NCBI GenBank assembly: GCA_964452575.1
Contig: CAYVMN010000011.1
Coordinates: 1 to 38,821 of the forward strand
Direction: 5' to 3'
Length of the DNA: 38,821 nt
From: CAYVMN01 sp964452575
GTDB taxonomy: Bacteria; Desulfobacterota; DSM-4660; Desulfatiglandales; Desulfatiglandaceae
A model generated the notes under the pieces. The model searched no databases, was not told the DNA's origin, and was given only the letters and a program-made list of their open reading frames with translations. This document shows positions 1 through 6,592 of the stretch, piece by piece; within the stretch, counting starts at the first letter, position 1; the number at the start of each line of letters is the position of its first letter. The translations under genes and the position numbers were made by a program.

Positions 1-1
1 C

Positions 2-91
2 GTCATCAATTTTACACTCCCCAGGCAGCCAGAGGACTATGTGCATCGGATCGGGCGGACCGGCCGTGCGGGAGCTACTTTGGACAGATAA
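2..91 (+). pseudogene. C-terminal fragment of a DEAD-box RNA helicase (truncated)
   Basis: Frame 2 enters the window already open and gives 29 residues up to a TAA at 89-91. They contain EDYVHRIGRTGRAGA, which is motif VI (HRIGRTGR) of the DEAD-box RNA helicase core and is very specific for that family (RhlE/DeaD-like). The rest of the gene lies before the window. In intact family members the chain continues after GRAGA with roughly TGxAxS and a final helix, then often a basic tail. Here a stop follows four residues later (TLDR), so the helicase core is cut short. It may be a pseudogene, or a frameshift just downstream of motif VI. A 10-bp inverted repeat begins at the stop codon. Confidence 0.75.
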
Positions 92-130
92 ATGCCTGAT
101 TTAATATAATACGCCTTGGCATCGGGCATT
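91..130. repeat. Inverted repeat at the helicase breakpoint
   Basis: AATGCCTGAT at 91-100 and ATCGGGCATT at 121-130 are inverted copies with one mismatch (a G-U pair in RNA), separated by an A/T-rich 20-nt spacer. The left arm starts on the last base of the helicase fragment's stop codon. It could be a terminator-like hairpin, although no T-tract follows, or a scar of the event that truncated the gene. Confidence 0.4.
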
Positions 131-178
131 CAGGTTGCTTTGTCTTGAAGATGCTGTCCAGAAACTGCAAGGTGTTAG

Positions 179-498
179 ATGAGTTGGCAATTTACATCCT
201 ACCGGTGTCTCAATAACGGCAAAATAAGCCAGTTCAGACAGGTTACTGCCGGCTTCAAGGCCGAGGTTTGTGTTATGGGGTTCAAATCCTGTCCAAATAA
301 CAAGCGCGGCGTGGTGCGCCATCTGGGTATCTAGACCGATGATCTGGAGGGACTGGTCGGGCACATGAAAAACAGGGGCTTTTTTTCAAGAAGCCCATCA
401 AGGACCATCGTAGCTGGAAATACATTATGGCGGAAGCACCGGATAACGTGTTGCTAGAACTCTTTCAGATCGTTCGTGACGAATTTTCGGAAAGCTAA
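179..498 (+). pseudogene. Degraded VOC/glyoxalase-family protein gene
   Basis: Two frames must be joined to read this gene. Frame 179-334 ends ...VVRHLGI before a TAG at 332-334 and continues after the stop as TDDLEGLVGHMKNRG. Around a run of seven T at 380-386 the reading then moves to another frame, giving KPIKDHRSWKYIMAEAPDNV and then LLELFQ up to TAA at 496-498. The pattern VRHLGI-x-TDDLEG...HMK...G...WKYIMAEAPDNVLLELFQ is the second half of a vicinal-oxygen-chelate (glyoxalase/bleomycin-resistance) domain, including the metal-ligand Glu of LLELFQ. With one nonsense codon, one frameshift and no clear N-terminal half, it is unlikely to be functional. The substrate cannot be told. The T7 run makes a sequencing slip possible for the frameshift but not for the TAG. 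Confidence 0.7.
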
Positions 499-599
499 TC
501 TGTGAAATTCTCTTATCTACGTGCATAGCCGGTAATTTCGGAAGCGAAGAGAAGACTCTATAACCACTGAAAGGCCCTGGTTTCTCGAGTAGCTCGGCG

Positions 600-1928
600 A
601 TGAAAATAGAGCTCATTAATCCAGACAATCCCACCAATGCGGCCAACGTTCCTTTTTTGCAGAAAGGTCTCTTGTCTTGGAAGGCAAAGGCTTACTATCC
701 TCCTCTAAATCTCTGTATGCTTGCAGCCTACTCGCCTGATGATTTCAAGGCCTCCATCACGGATAAATGCGTCAAGCCCATTGATTTCGACAAAGAGGTC
801 GATCTGGTAGGTCTTACGGCATACACGAATAATGCCCCGGGGGCTTACGAGGTTGCCGATGAATTCCGGAGACGTGGCGTGCCGGTGGTCATGGGAGGCA
901 TTCATGCGTCAAACCTGCCTGAAGAGGCCCTTGAGCATTGCTCTGCGGTGGTGATTGGGGAGGCGGAGGAAGCTTGGGGGCGTCTCATCGAAGACTTCTC
1001 CGATGGTCATTTGAAGCGAGTGTATCAGAACGAAGAGCTCGTAAACCTGGAGGGGCTTCCTTTCCCAAGGCGAGATCTTCTTAATCCTGATGATTATGTG
1101 ACAATCAATACCGTTCAAACTGCCCGGGGTTGTCCTCTGAATTGTAGTTTCTGCTCGGTTACCCGTTTCAACGGGCAGACATATCGGTTTCGACCCATTC
1201 ATGAAGTAATCCAGGAGATCGAGAGTCTTCGCACAAAGAATGTCTTTATCGTGGATGACAACATATTCAGTCGTCGGGAGAGAACCCTAAAATTGTTTGA
1301 GGCGATGATGCCGCTTTGTATCCGGTGGGGTAGCCAGTGCACCATAACCATTGCCCAGGATCCCGAAATGCTAGAGTTGGCTGCTGCAAGCGGATGCATT
1401 GTTCTGGCCATTGGACTTGAGTCCTTTTCTAAAGAAAGCCTTCGTGCCGCTCACAAGCGAATCAATGATCCGGAGCGTTTTCACCGGGATATTGAGACCA
1501 TCAAGAGTCATGGGATACCTGTTTGGGGTTCCTTTATCCTCGGGTTTGATGAGGATGACGAGGTAAGCCTATAAAGGACGATTCAAATGGCAAAAGCATC
1601 AAAACTGGATTTTGCTTGCTTCAATTTTCTGACACCACTTCCGGGGACAAGGATATATGAAAGGCTTGAAGAGGAAGATCAACTAGAAGGCAGAAGCTGG
1701 AATGCCTATAACATGGCCAACCTCGTTTTCCGTCCCAATAGAGTGAGGAGCAAGACGCTCGAGAATAACGTTAGACAGGCCTGGCTGGAGTTTTATTCCT
1801 TACGGGCGATTTTCCACCGACTCGGCATATCCTTGAGGAAAACCCCTTTTTTTATTTGGTTAGTGAATCTGGCCATATTCTTTTATACCCGGAAAAAGCT
1901 AAGATGGGACTGGAACGATCGGGGCTGA
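600..1928 (+). pseudogene. B12-binding radical SAM protein interrupted by an in-frame TAA
   Basis: One reading frame runs from ATG 600 to TGA 1926-1928 with a single TAA at 1572-1574. Residues 1-140 form a cobalamin-binding-like Rossmann domain (VDLVGLTAYT, VVMGGIHAS, VIGEAEEAW). The radical SAM core follows with the cluster motif CPLNCSFC (Cys178, Cys182, Cys185) and the strand GFDEDDEV. The stop replaces about residue 325. Past it the frame continues RTIQMAKASKLDFACFN and LTPLPGT, the expected next helix and strand, and then a hydrophobic, basic C-terminal tail (FFIWLVNLAIFFY). No other damage is visible, so this looks like a recent nonsense mutation or a base error. Without readthrough the product would lack the last core strands. 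The family includes methylases and lipid or cofactor modifiers; the substrate is not predictable. No strong ribosome-binding site precedes the ATG. Confidence 0.8.
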
Positions 1929-2041
1929 AAACCTGGATATCTCATAAAACATTCGTGCACCCCCATTGCATGGGGAAGGTCCCCGACACAGAAGCCTTCG
2001 AATCTTATACATGAAATAGCTTTTGTCTTGCCAATAAAAAA

Positions 2042-2533
2042 CTAGTCCAGATCCAACTTCACTTTACACTGGTTACATTTTACAACGCCCCGGAAAACTT
2101 TATTGCCGCATTCTGGACAAATGTAGCGGGCCTCTTCGTCTTGAATCCATTTTTCGGTACCAACCTCTCGCCAATACGGAATAGCCCGCAAAATAACCTT
2201 TTTGCCAACAGCCATGGAAAAATTTTCAATATACTGACAAGGAAATTCGTCGCATTGATGACATCCGGTGTAACCTTTCACTCTTGTGCAGGCCCTGATC
2301 TCGCACTGCTTGCAATGCATAAATTGATCATCAGATAGGCACCCGTTGCATCGTATATCTTCTGCTGAAAGATTTTCACTATTAGGAAGAGTCCCCATGC
2401 CGGGAACTTCTCCCTTGTAAAGATTCACCAACCGCTCCTTGAATTTTTGATTATTATCATGGTATGCAATATAAATGGCACAAACTCCACAATAAAGGCC
2501 ACAAGGTGCAACAAAATCCGGATTTATTTTCAT
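2042..2533 (-). CDS. DUF3795 cysteine-rich zinc-binding-like protein
   Basis: A 163-residue soluble protein. It begins with the DUF3795 hallmark APCGLYCGVCAIY (Cys11, Cys15, Cys18) and continues with CNGC (62/65), CKQC (74/77), CTRVKGYTGCHQCDEFPC (82-99) and a C-terminal zinc-ribbon-like pair CPEC...CNQC (139-156). These many paired cysteines suggest metal binding, probably zinc or an Fe-S cluster. The family has no established function and is common in anaerobes. The start is supported by AGGAGGG eight bases upstream of the ATG. It stands alone: 366 bases separate it from the next gene upstream on the same strand. No membrane segment or signal peptide is seen. Confidence 0.85.
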   Translation of the reverse strand: MKINPDFVAPCGLYCGVCAIYIAYHDNNQKFKERLVNLYKGEVPGMGTLPNSENLSAEDIRCNGCLSDDQFMHCKQCEIRACTRVKGYTGCHQCDEFPCQYIENFSMAVGKKVILRAIPYWREVGTEKWIQDEEARYICPECGNKVFRGVVKCNQCKVKLDLD

Positions 2534-2899
2534 AATTCTAATCCCTCCTGATTCATCATCTTTTTTATTACAAACGTAATTGATTATACGAACCCGGATA
2601 TCATCACCTTCGTAATGTTATCCGTCTTAAAAGGCAGTGTGTTGTCAGAAAGCCCTAACAGTCAGCCGATGCAGATATATTGAGAATCCCCTTAGAGGAT
2701 CCCAATGCCCAAAACACTAATTATTTTGTCAGAAAACGTCGTAAGCTTATCTCTCATTACCTCTCCCTAACGGATAGTGAGGATTATAGGGGATATCTAC
2801 CATAGTCCCAGAGACATCTAACTCCACGAGGGATTGAGCGATTTTTTTAGTGAAATGATGTGAGAAAACTCATTCACCGTCCTCCTTGTAATATGGGCT
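2534..2899. other. 366-bp gap without a gene; operator-like palindrome at 2567-2580
   Basis: No coding pattern or RNA gene was recognised here. The part nearest the DUF3795 start holds its ribosome-binding site and a perfect ATTAC-aaac-GTAAT palindrome (2567-2580). That is about 33 bases before the start codon, a position fitting a repressor site, but no regulator can be named. A second CGGATA...TATCCG inverted pair lies a little further upstream. Function is unproven. Confidence 0.35.
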
Positions 2900-3211
2900 T
2901 CAATCCAAGATCTCACTGATCTGTCGGACCGGGGTCACATTGGTGAAGTTGGGGATGTCTCCTCTTAATACTGGAGCTGCCTCGACAAGTCCCTTCTCAT
3001 ACCTGTCCAGAGATTCAAAGTAGAGATGTCCTATGCACAGGTAAGGTGCAGGCTGATCACCACCCCCCGAAACCCCTCTGTCCACACCGGTCTTGACGAG
3101 GCCAAAACGGCTTAGGTGTTTCTTGACCAGATCCATGTGTGTGGTCCGATAATAATCGAAATCAAACCTGGCTCCCTCCTGATTGGGGTACATAACGCCT
3201 ATTTTGACCAT
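2900..3211 (-). CDS. EthD-family small protein
   Basis: A 103-residue protein with the EthD (dimeric alpha/beta barrel) pattern: MVKIGVMYPN at the start, FDFDYYRTTHMDLV (residues 16-29), PYLCIGHLYFES in the centre, and DIPNFTNVTPVRQISEIL at the end. EthD relatives are small dimers found beside catabolic enzymes; EthD itself is needed for ethyl tert-butyl ether degradation, by an unknown mechanism. GAGGAGG seven bases before the ATG fixes the start. The gene lies 91 bases downstream of the Mo/W oxidoreductase on the same strand, so the two are probably co-transcribed. It may help that enzyme handle substrate or product; this is inference. Confidence 0.85.
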   Translation of the reverse strand: MVKIGVMYPNQEGARFDFDYYRTTHMDLVKKHLSRFGLVKTGVDRGVSGGGDQPAPYLCIGHLYFESLDRYEKGLVEAAPVLRGDIPNFTNVTPVRQISEILD

Positions 3212-3302
3212 ATCATTTCCTCCTCGATAGATGTGTCAGACTGGCGGTTGCCATTTACCTTAGTCAAGCACCGGGATACAAGTCAATGCCCTTCATCCCG
3301 CC

Positions 3303-5480
3303 CTATTCCTTCTCAACACGGCAGAGCAATGCGGTATGGGGCCAGCCCCCGATCTCCGGGCTGCAGAACTCCGGGCCGTCCGGGCAGAGGATGTTCACAT
3401 TGGATTCGAACACGCCGAAAAGCTCGGGTTCGGCCTGCTTCCGTTCCGGAAACCACCACCCGTGATCCGCATCTGCCATACGCGGATCAATGGCATCGGA
3501 CACCTGCAACCGCATGCGGATGCTCCCCTGGGGCGTTTCTATACGGACCCAGTCCCCTTCTGCCAGCTCAAGTTCTGCTGCGGTCTGCGGGTTCAGGGTG
3601 ACAAGAGGATCGGGCCTTTTCTTCCTCGCCGCCTCAATCTGACGGTGCTCGGAGTGGTACATGGGCATAAAACGGCTCCCGGAGATAAGCACCAATGGGT
3701 ATTGCCTGGCAAGATCCAGGGCACCAACGGGGCTGTGGGGCGGCTCCCGGTAGATCGGCAGGGGCTCGCAGCCCAATTCCTCGAATATACTGGAGCGCAA
3801 CTCCACCTTGCCCGATGGGGTGCCGAAACCGAATCTCTCATAGCGTCTGTATTCCGGCCTGCCAAAGAGACCGTTCTGCTCCAGGAGTTGGTCGAAGGTC
3901 AGCCCTAGAGGGGAGAGACGGTAGTCCCACACATCTTCGATCGTTTCCCATGGCCAGTGTTCCTCCTGCCCCAGCCTTATGGCCAACCCCCTCCAGAACT
4001 CATAGGTATTGCGTCGCTGATAAAGGGGGTCGATTCCTCGTGGACAGGCAATGCAGAATCCCGGTGTGGACCAGAGTTCGGTCGTTTCTATGGTGGAACA
4101 GATGGGGAAGACGTAGTCTGCAAGGGCAGCGGAAGGCGTGAGATAGTATTCCCCAACAACATAGAGATCAAGGGATTTCAGGGCCTCATAGGTTCTCCTG
4201 ACGTTGGCGAGAGAGAGGAGGGGATTGCTGGCTACAGAGATGGCAGCCTTGACCGGATAGGGCTTTCCGGTGACCATCGCCTCAAAAACGGATCGCGCAT
4301 GGGCCACACAGGTCATGTCTGCAAGGGGGGGGTGCATATAGTCGCGGGGGAGACGAGCGTTCGCCTCCATGTTTCTCTCCCATCCGGGAAAACCGAAGAA
4401 GGGATAAAGGTCTGCCCCCAACTGTTTCGCTCGGTGAGATGGAGGCAACGCCTCGCTAAACTCCATCTCATCATCGCCGATAATTTGGCCGACGGGGTCC
4501 GACCACCCGAGCAGTTCACCCCCTGGCACATCAAGATTACCCGTTACCGCACGAAGAAGACACCTGGCCCGGGCGGCCTGAGTCGCGTTAGTTCCCTGCT
4601 TGTCCACGCCAAAGCCCCAGGTAATCGCCGCGGGCCTGGTCATGGCATACATCCGGGCCGATTTCACCACCTGCTCAGGGGTCAGCCAGGTAAGGTCCGC
4701 AACCCTCTCCGGGGTGTAATCTCTAACGGCTGCGCTGAGTTCGTCAAATCCAACAGTCCATCTGGCAACGAAATCCGGATCGTATAGCCCCTCTCCGATA
4801 ATAACGCGAAGCCAGCCCAGCATCAGGGCCACATCCGTTCCAGGCCGAATAGGCAGCCAGATATCCGCCATGTCCGCCTCCCGAATGCGCCGTGGATCTA
4901 CAACGATCAGCTTGGCGCCGTCCTTTTTCGTCCTGAGGATCTGTGGAAAGAGGAGGTTTGGGTTTGACTGGGAGGGCGCGTGCCCCCAGATGACGAGGCA
5001 GCGGGTCTTTCGCAGATCGCCGGCGACGAAGCCACCGTAAGTGGCGTATTCAACGGCGTGGGTCGGACACATGCAGACATTGTTTGCCCCGCAGATGTTG
5101 GGCGAACCGAAAAGGTTATAGAATCTGCGTTCGTCCCAGTGATAGGTCCTCTTGGTGCCGTGTGTGAAGGCCAGGGTCTCGGCGCCATGTCGTTCACGCA
5201 AGTGGTCCAGCTTGGATGAGACCTCACCAAGGGCCTGTTCCCAATCGATCCGCTGCCACCGGCCAGCTCCACGCTCACCTTTGCGCTTTAGGACATAATT
5301 GAGTCGGGCCGGGTGATAGACATGTTCCAGCATCAGTTTGCCCCTGTTGCAGATTCGGCCTCGCGAGATCGGGTGTTCCGGATCGCCTGCAACTCTGACG
5401 GCCTTACCATTTTCCAGCTCAAGAACCAGGCCGCACCTAGGGTGGCACAGACCGCAATAACTCCTTCTGGTTTCGGTCAT
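3303..5480 (-). CDS. Molybdopterin (Mo/W) oxidoreductase, DMSO-reductase family, acetylene-hydratase-like
   Basis: A 725-residue catalytic subunit. Cys9, Cys12, Cys16 and Cys44 (CGLCHPRC...ICNRGK) bind a [4Fe-4S] cluster. The molybdopterin domains follow (IVVDPRRIREADMADIWLPI, then ADYVFP), and the C-terminal beta-barrel ends GGWPHTALLCRVEK, so the protein is full length. By my alignment from memory it resembles acetylene hydratase of Pelobacter in length and in blocks such as TPSGKVELRSS. Cys136 falls at the metal-ligand position. The catalytic Asp13 of acetylene hydratase is His13 here, which argues against that activity. There is no Tat signal, so it is probably cytoplasmic. AAGGAGGT precedes the ATG. 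No electron-transfer subunit is adjacent; an EthD-like gene follows 91 bases downstream. The substrate is unknown. Confidence 0.9.
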   Translation of the reverse strand: MTETRRSYCGLCHPRCGLVLELENGKAVRVAGDPEHPISRGRICNRGKLMLEHVYHPARLNYVLKRKGERGAGRWQRIDWEQALGEVSSKLDHLRERHGAETLAFTHGTKRTYHWDERRFYNLFGSPNICGANNVCMCPTHAVEYATYGGFVAGDLRKTRCLVIWGHAPSQSNPNLLFPQILRTKKDGAKLIVVDPRRIREADMADIWLPIRPGTDVALMLGWLRVIIGEGLYDPDFVARWTVGFDELSAAVRDYTPERVADLTWLTPEQVVKSARMYAMTRPAAITWGFGVDKQGTNATQAARARCLLRAVTGNLDVPGGELLGWSDPVGQIIGDDEMEFSEALPPSHRAKQLGADLYPFFGFPGWERNMEANARLPRDYMHPPLADMTCVAHARSVFEAMVTGKPYPVKAAISVASNPLLSLANVRRTYEALKSLDLYVVGEYYLTPSAALADYVFPICSTIETTELWSTPGFCIACPRGIDPLYQRRNTYEFWRGLAIRLGQEEHWPWETIEDVWDYRLSPLGLTFDQLLEQNGLFGRPEYRRYERFGFGTPSGKVELRSSIFEELGCEPLPIYREPPHSPVGALDLARQYPLVLISGSRFMPMYHSEHRQIEAARKKRPDPLVTLNPQTAAELELAEGDWVRIETPQGSIRMRLQVSDAIDPRMADADHGWWFPERKQAEPELFGVFESNVNILCPDGPEFCSPEIGGWPHTALLCRVEKE

Positions 5481-5700
5481 GGGCTAGACCTCCTTGAACC
5501 GTGAAGTTTGGAACTTTGAACCTGATTAAGTACATGTCTGATAACTCGATCGATGGCTGCCACTGGGTAAGCATAACAGAGTTGCGGGCCAGGGTCGACT
5601 GAAATGTTCTCCAGGTAATGAACGTAACTGGGTTTGCTGGGAGGGCCATCCCGACTAACTCTGTATTTCACGTTGATCCTGAATGTAGAAGGAGATATAG
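5481..5700. other. Intergenic stretch upstream of the Mo/W enzyme
   Basis: It carries the AAGGAGGT ribosome-binding site of the minus-strand oxidoreductase next to 5481. Reverse-frame ORFs here have no start signal and no recognisable family. No clear promoter pair, hairpin or RNA gene was seen. Confidence 0.3.
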
Positions 5701-5925
5701 TTGAGGTCATTCTGGGACATGTCTTTTCGAGCTGAGAGGAGAAGGGTTTTGTACTTCCCTACACGGGGTAGACGATGGCTGTGGCAGTTATTAGAGGGGA
5801 GGGGCATAGACAACAGGCTTTTTGAGGAGGTGCATCGTATCTGGAGAGACTTGAGGATTGCACCCATAGGTGGAGGGACCTCAGTGATACAGAAGGAGAT
5901 TATCGGAAGGCTCATAGGACTTTGA
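5701..5925 (+). pseudogene. Relic of an acyl-CoA dehydrogenase C-terminus
   Basis: The open frame ends with EEVHRIWRDLRIAPIGGGTS followed by VIQKEIIGRLIGL, then TGA at 5923-5925. This is the last helix region of acyl-CoA dehydrogenases: (V)ERxxRDxRxxxIxGGTxEIxxxIIGR. Just before it, QLLEGRG sits where intact enzymes have Q-(hydrophobic)-GGxG. The preceding 30 or so residues do not match the family, and nothing upstream supplies the FAD-binding domains, so only the final 40-50 residues survive. In many family members the residue after GGTS is Glu; here it is Val. It is probably a deletion remnant. A short unrelated protein is possible but less likely given the motif. Confidence 0.55.
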
Positions 5926-5944
5926 TAGGGGGAGAGGAGTGGTC

Positions 5945-6592
5945 ATGATCCATATATTGGGAATCTGCGGCAGTCCCGTGTCTGACGGGAACACCCTGGC
6001 GGTACTCAGGGAGGCCCTGTGCACTATTCAGGATGGGGGGAAAGTCAGGACCGAACTCATACCCCTGGCAGGTAAGCGTATTGAAGGGTGCAAGCACTGC
6101 AACTGGTGTATTAATAAGCAGACTGAGGATAGTTTTTGCGTCCAGGAAGACGGCATGAAGGAGATATACCCTGAGCTACTTAAGAGCGATGGGATTCTGC
6201 TCGCAACGCCGGTCCACTTTGGAAGGCTATCAGGCCTCATGGCCAACATGATTGATCGACTCAGGGTGTTTGTTCACGGAAACGTACACGCCGGGCGTCT
6301 TCGAAACAAGATAGGCGGAGCCCTGGCAGTCTCCTTTTTCAGGGGAGGAGGGGTAGAGACCACGCTTTCCACCATAAACGCCATGTTCTTTATATTCGAC
6401 ATGATCGTCGCCACCTCCAGACTGTATCAATTGGGTGCTGCATCCTTTTCAAGCCTGGATGGAAAGGGCGCGGTTACAAAAGGTGTCAGTCATATGGCCC
6501 TTGAGGATTCATACGGGATGACGTCGGCAAGGCTCCTGGCCAGGCGGATGTTGGAGCTGGCAGAGATAGTAAGGGCGGGTGGGGGGCTTTGA
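5945..6592 (+). CDS. Iron-sulfur flavoprotein (NADPH-dependent FMN reductase-like)
   Basis: A 215-residue flavodoxin-fold protein. The N-terminal strand and phosphate loop (MIHILGICGSPVSDGNT) bind FMN. A compact cysteine motif GCKHCNWC...C (Cys49, Cys52, Cys55, Cys65) matches the cluster site of Methanosarcina-type iron-sulfur flavoproteins. ATPVHFGRLSGLMANMIDR is the typical flavin-contact segment of the NADPH-dependent FMN reductase superfamily. Such proteins pass electrons between ferredoxin-like donors and small acceptors (O2, peroxide, quinones) in anaerobes. The ATG at 5945 is chosen because GGAGAGGAG lies five bases upstream; a GTG at 5939 is possible. The stop overlaps the TTG start of the PBP1A gene (TTGA), so translation of the two is probably coupled although their roles seem unrelated. 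Confidence 0.88.
   Translation: MIHILGICGSPVSDGNTLAVLREALCTIQDGGKVRTELIPLAGKRIEGCKHCNWCINKQTEDSFCVQEDGMKEIYPELLKSDGILLATPVHFGRLSGLMANMIDRLRVFVHGNVHAGRLRNKIGGALAVSFFRGGGVETTLSTINAMFFIFDMIVATSRLYQLGAASFSSLDGKGAVTKGVSHMALEDSYGMTSARLLARRMLELAEIVRAGGGL

Noticed and set aside
179..498. Methylmalonyl-CoA epimerase for the VOC pseudogene
   Set aside because: The surviving half ends in a glyoxalase-type WKYIMAEAPDN pattern, not the epimerase pattern, and it lies 10 kb from the mutase.
1572..1574. Recoding (selenocysteine or pyrrolysine) at the radical SAM stop
   Set aside because: The codon is TAA; recoding of those residues uses TGA and TAG. The position is not a known catalytic Cys.
1961..1975. 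Perfect CCCCAT-TGC-ATGGGG hairpin after the radical SAM gene as a terminator
   Set aside because: The stem is only six base pairs and no T-tract follows on either side, so a terminator call is not supported.
3336..4787. Long plus-strand ORFs opposite the Mo/W oxidoreductase (up to 276 codons)
   Set aside because: They are antisense shadows of a full-length gene with intact motifs and have no family pattern or start signal.
5477..5710. 77-codon minus-strand ORF upstream of the Mo/W enzyme
   Set aside because: It has no ribosome-binding site and no recognisable family, and it overlaps the leader of the real gene.
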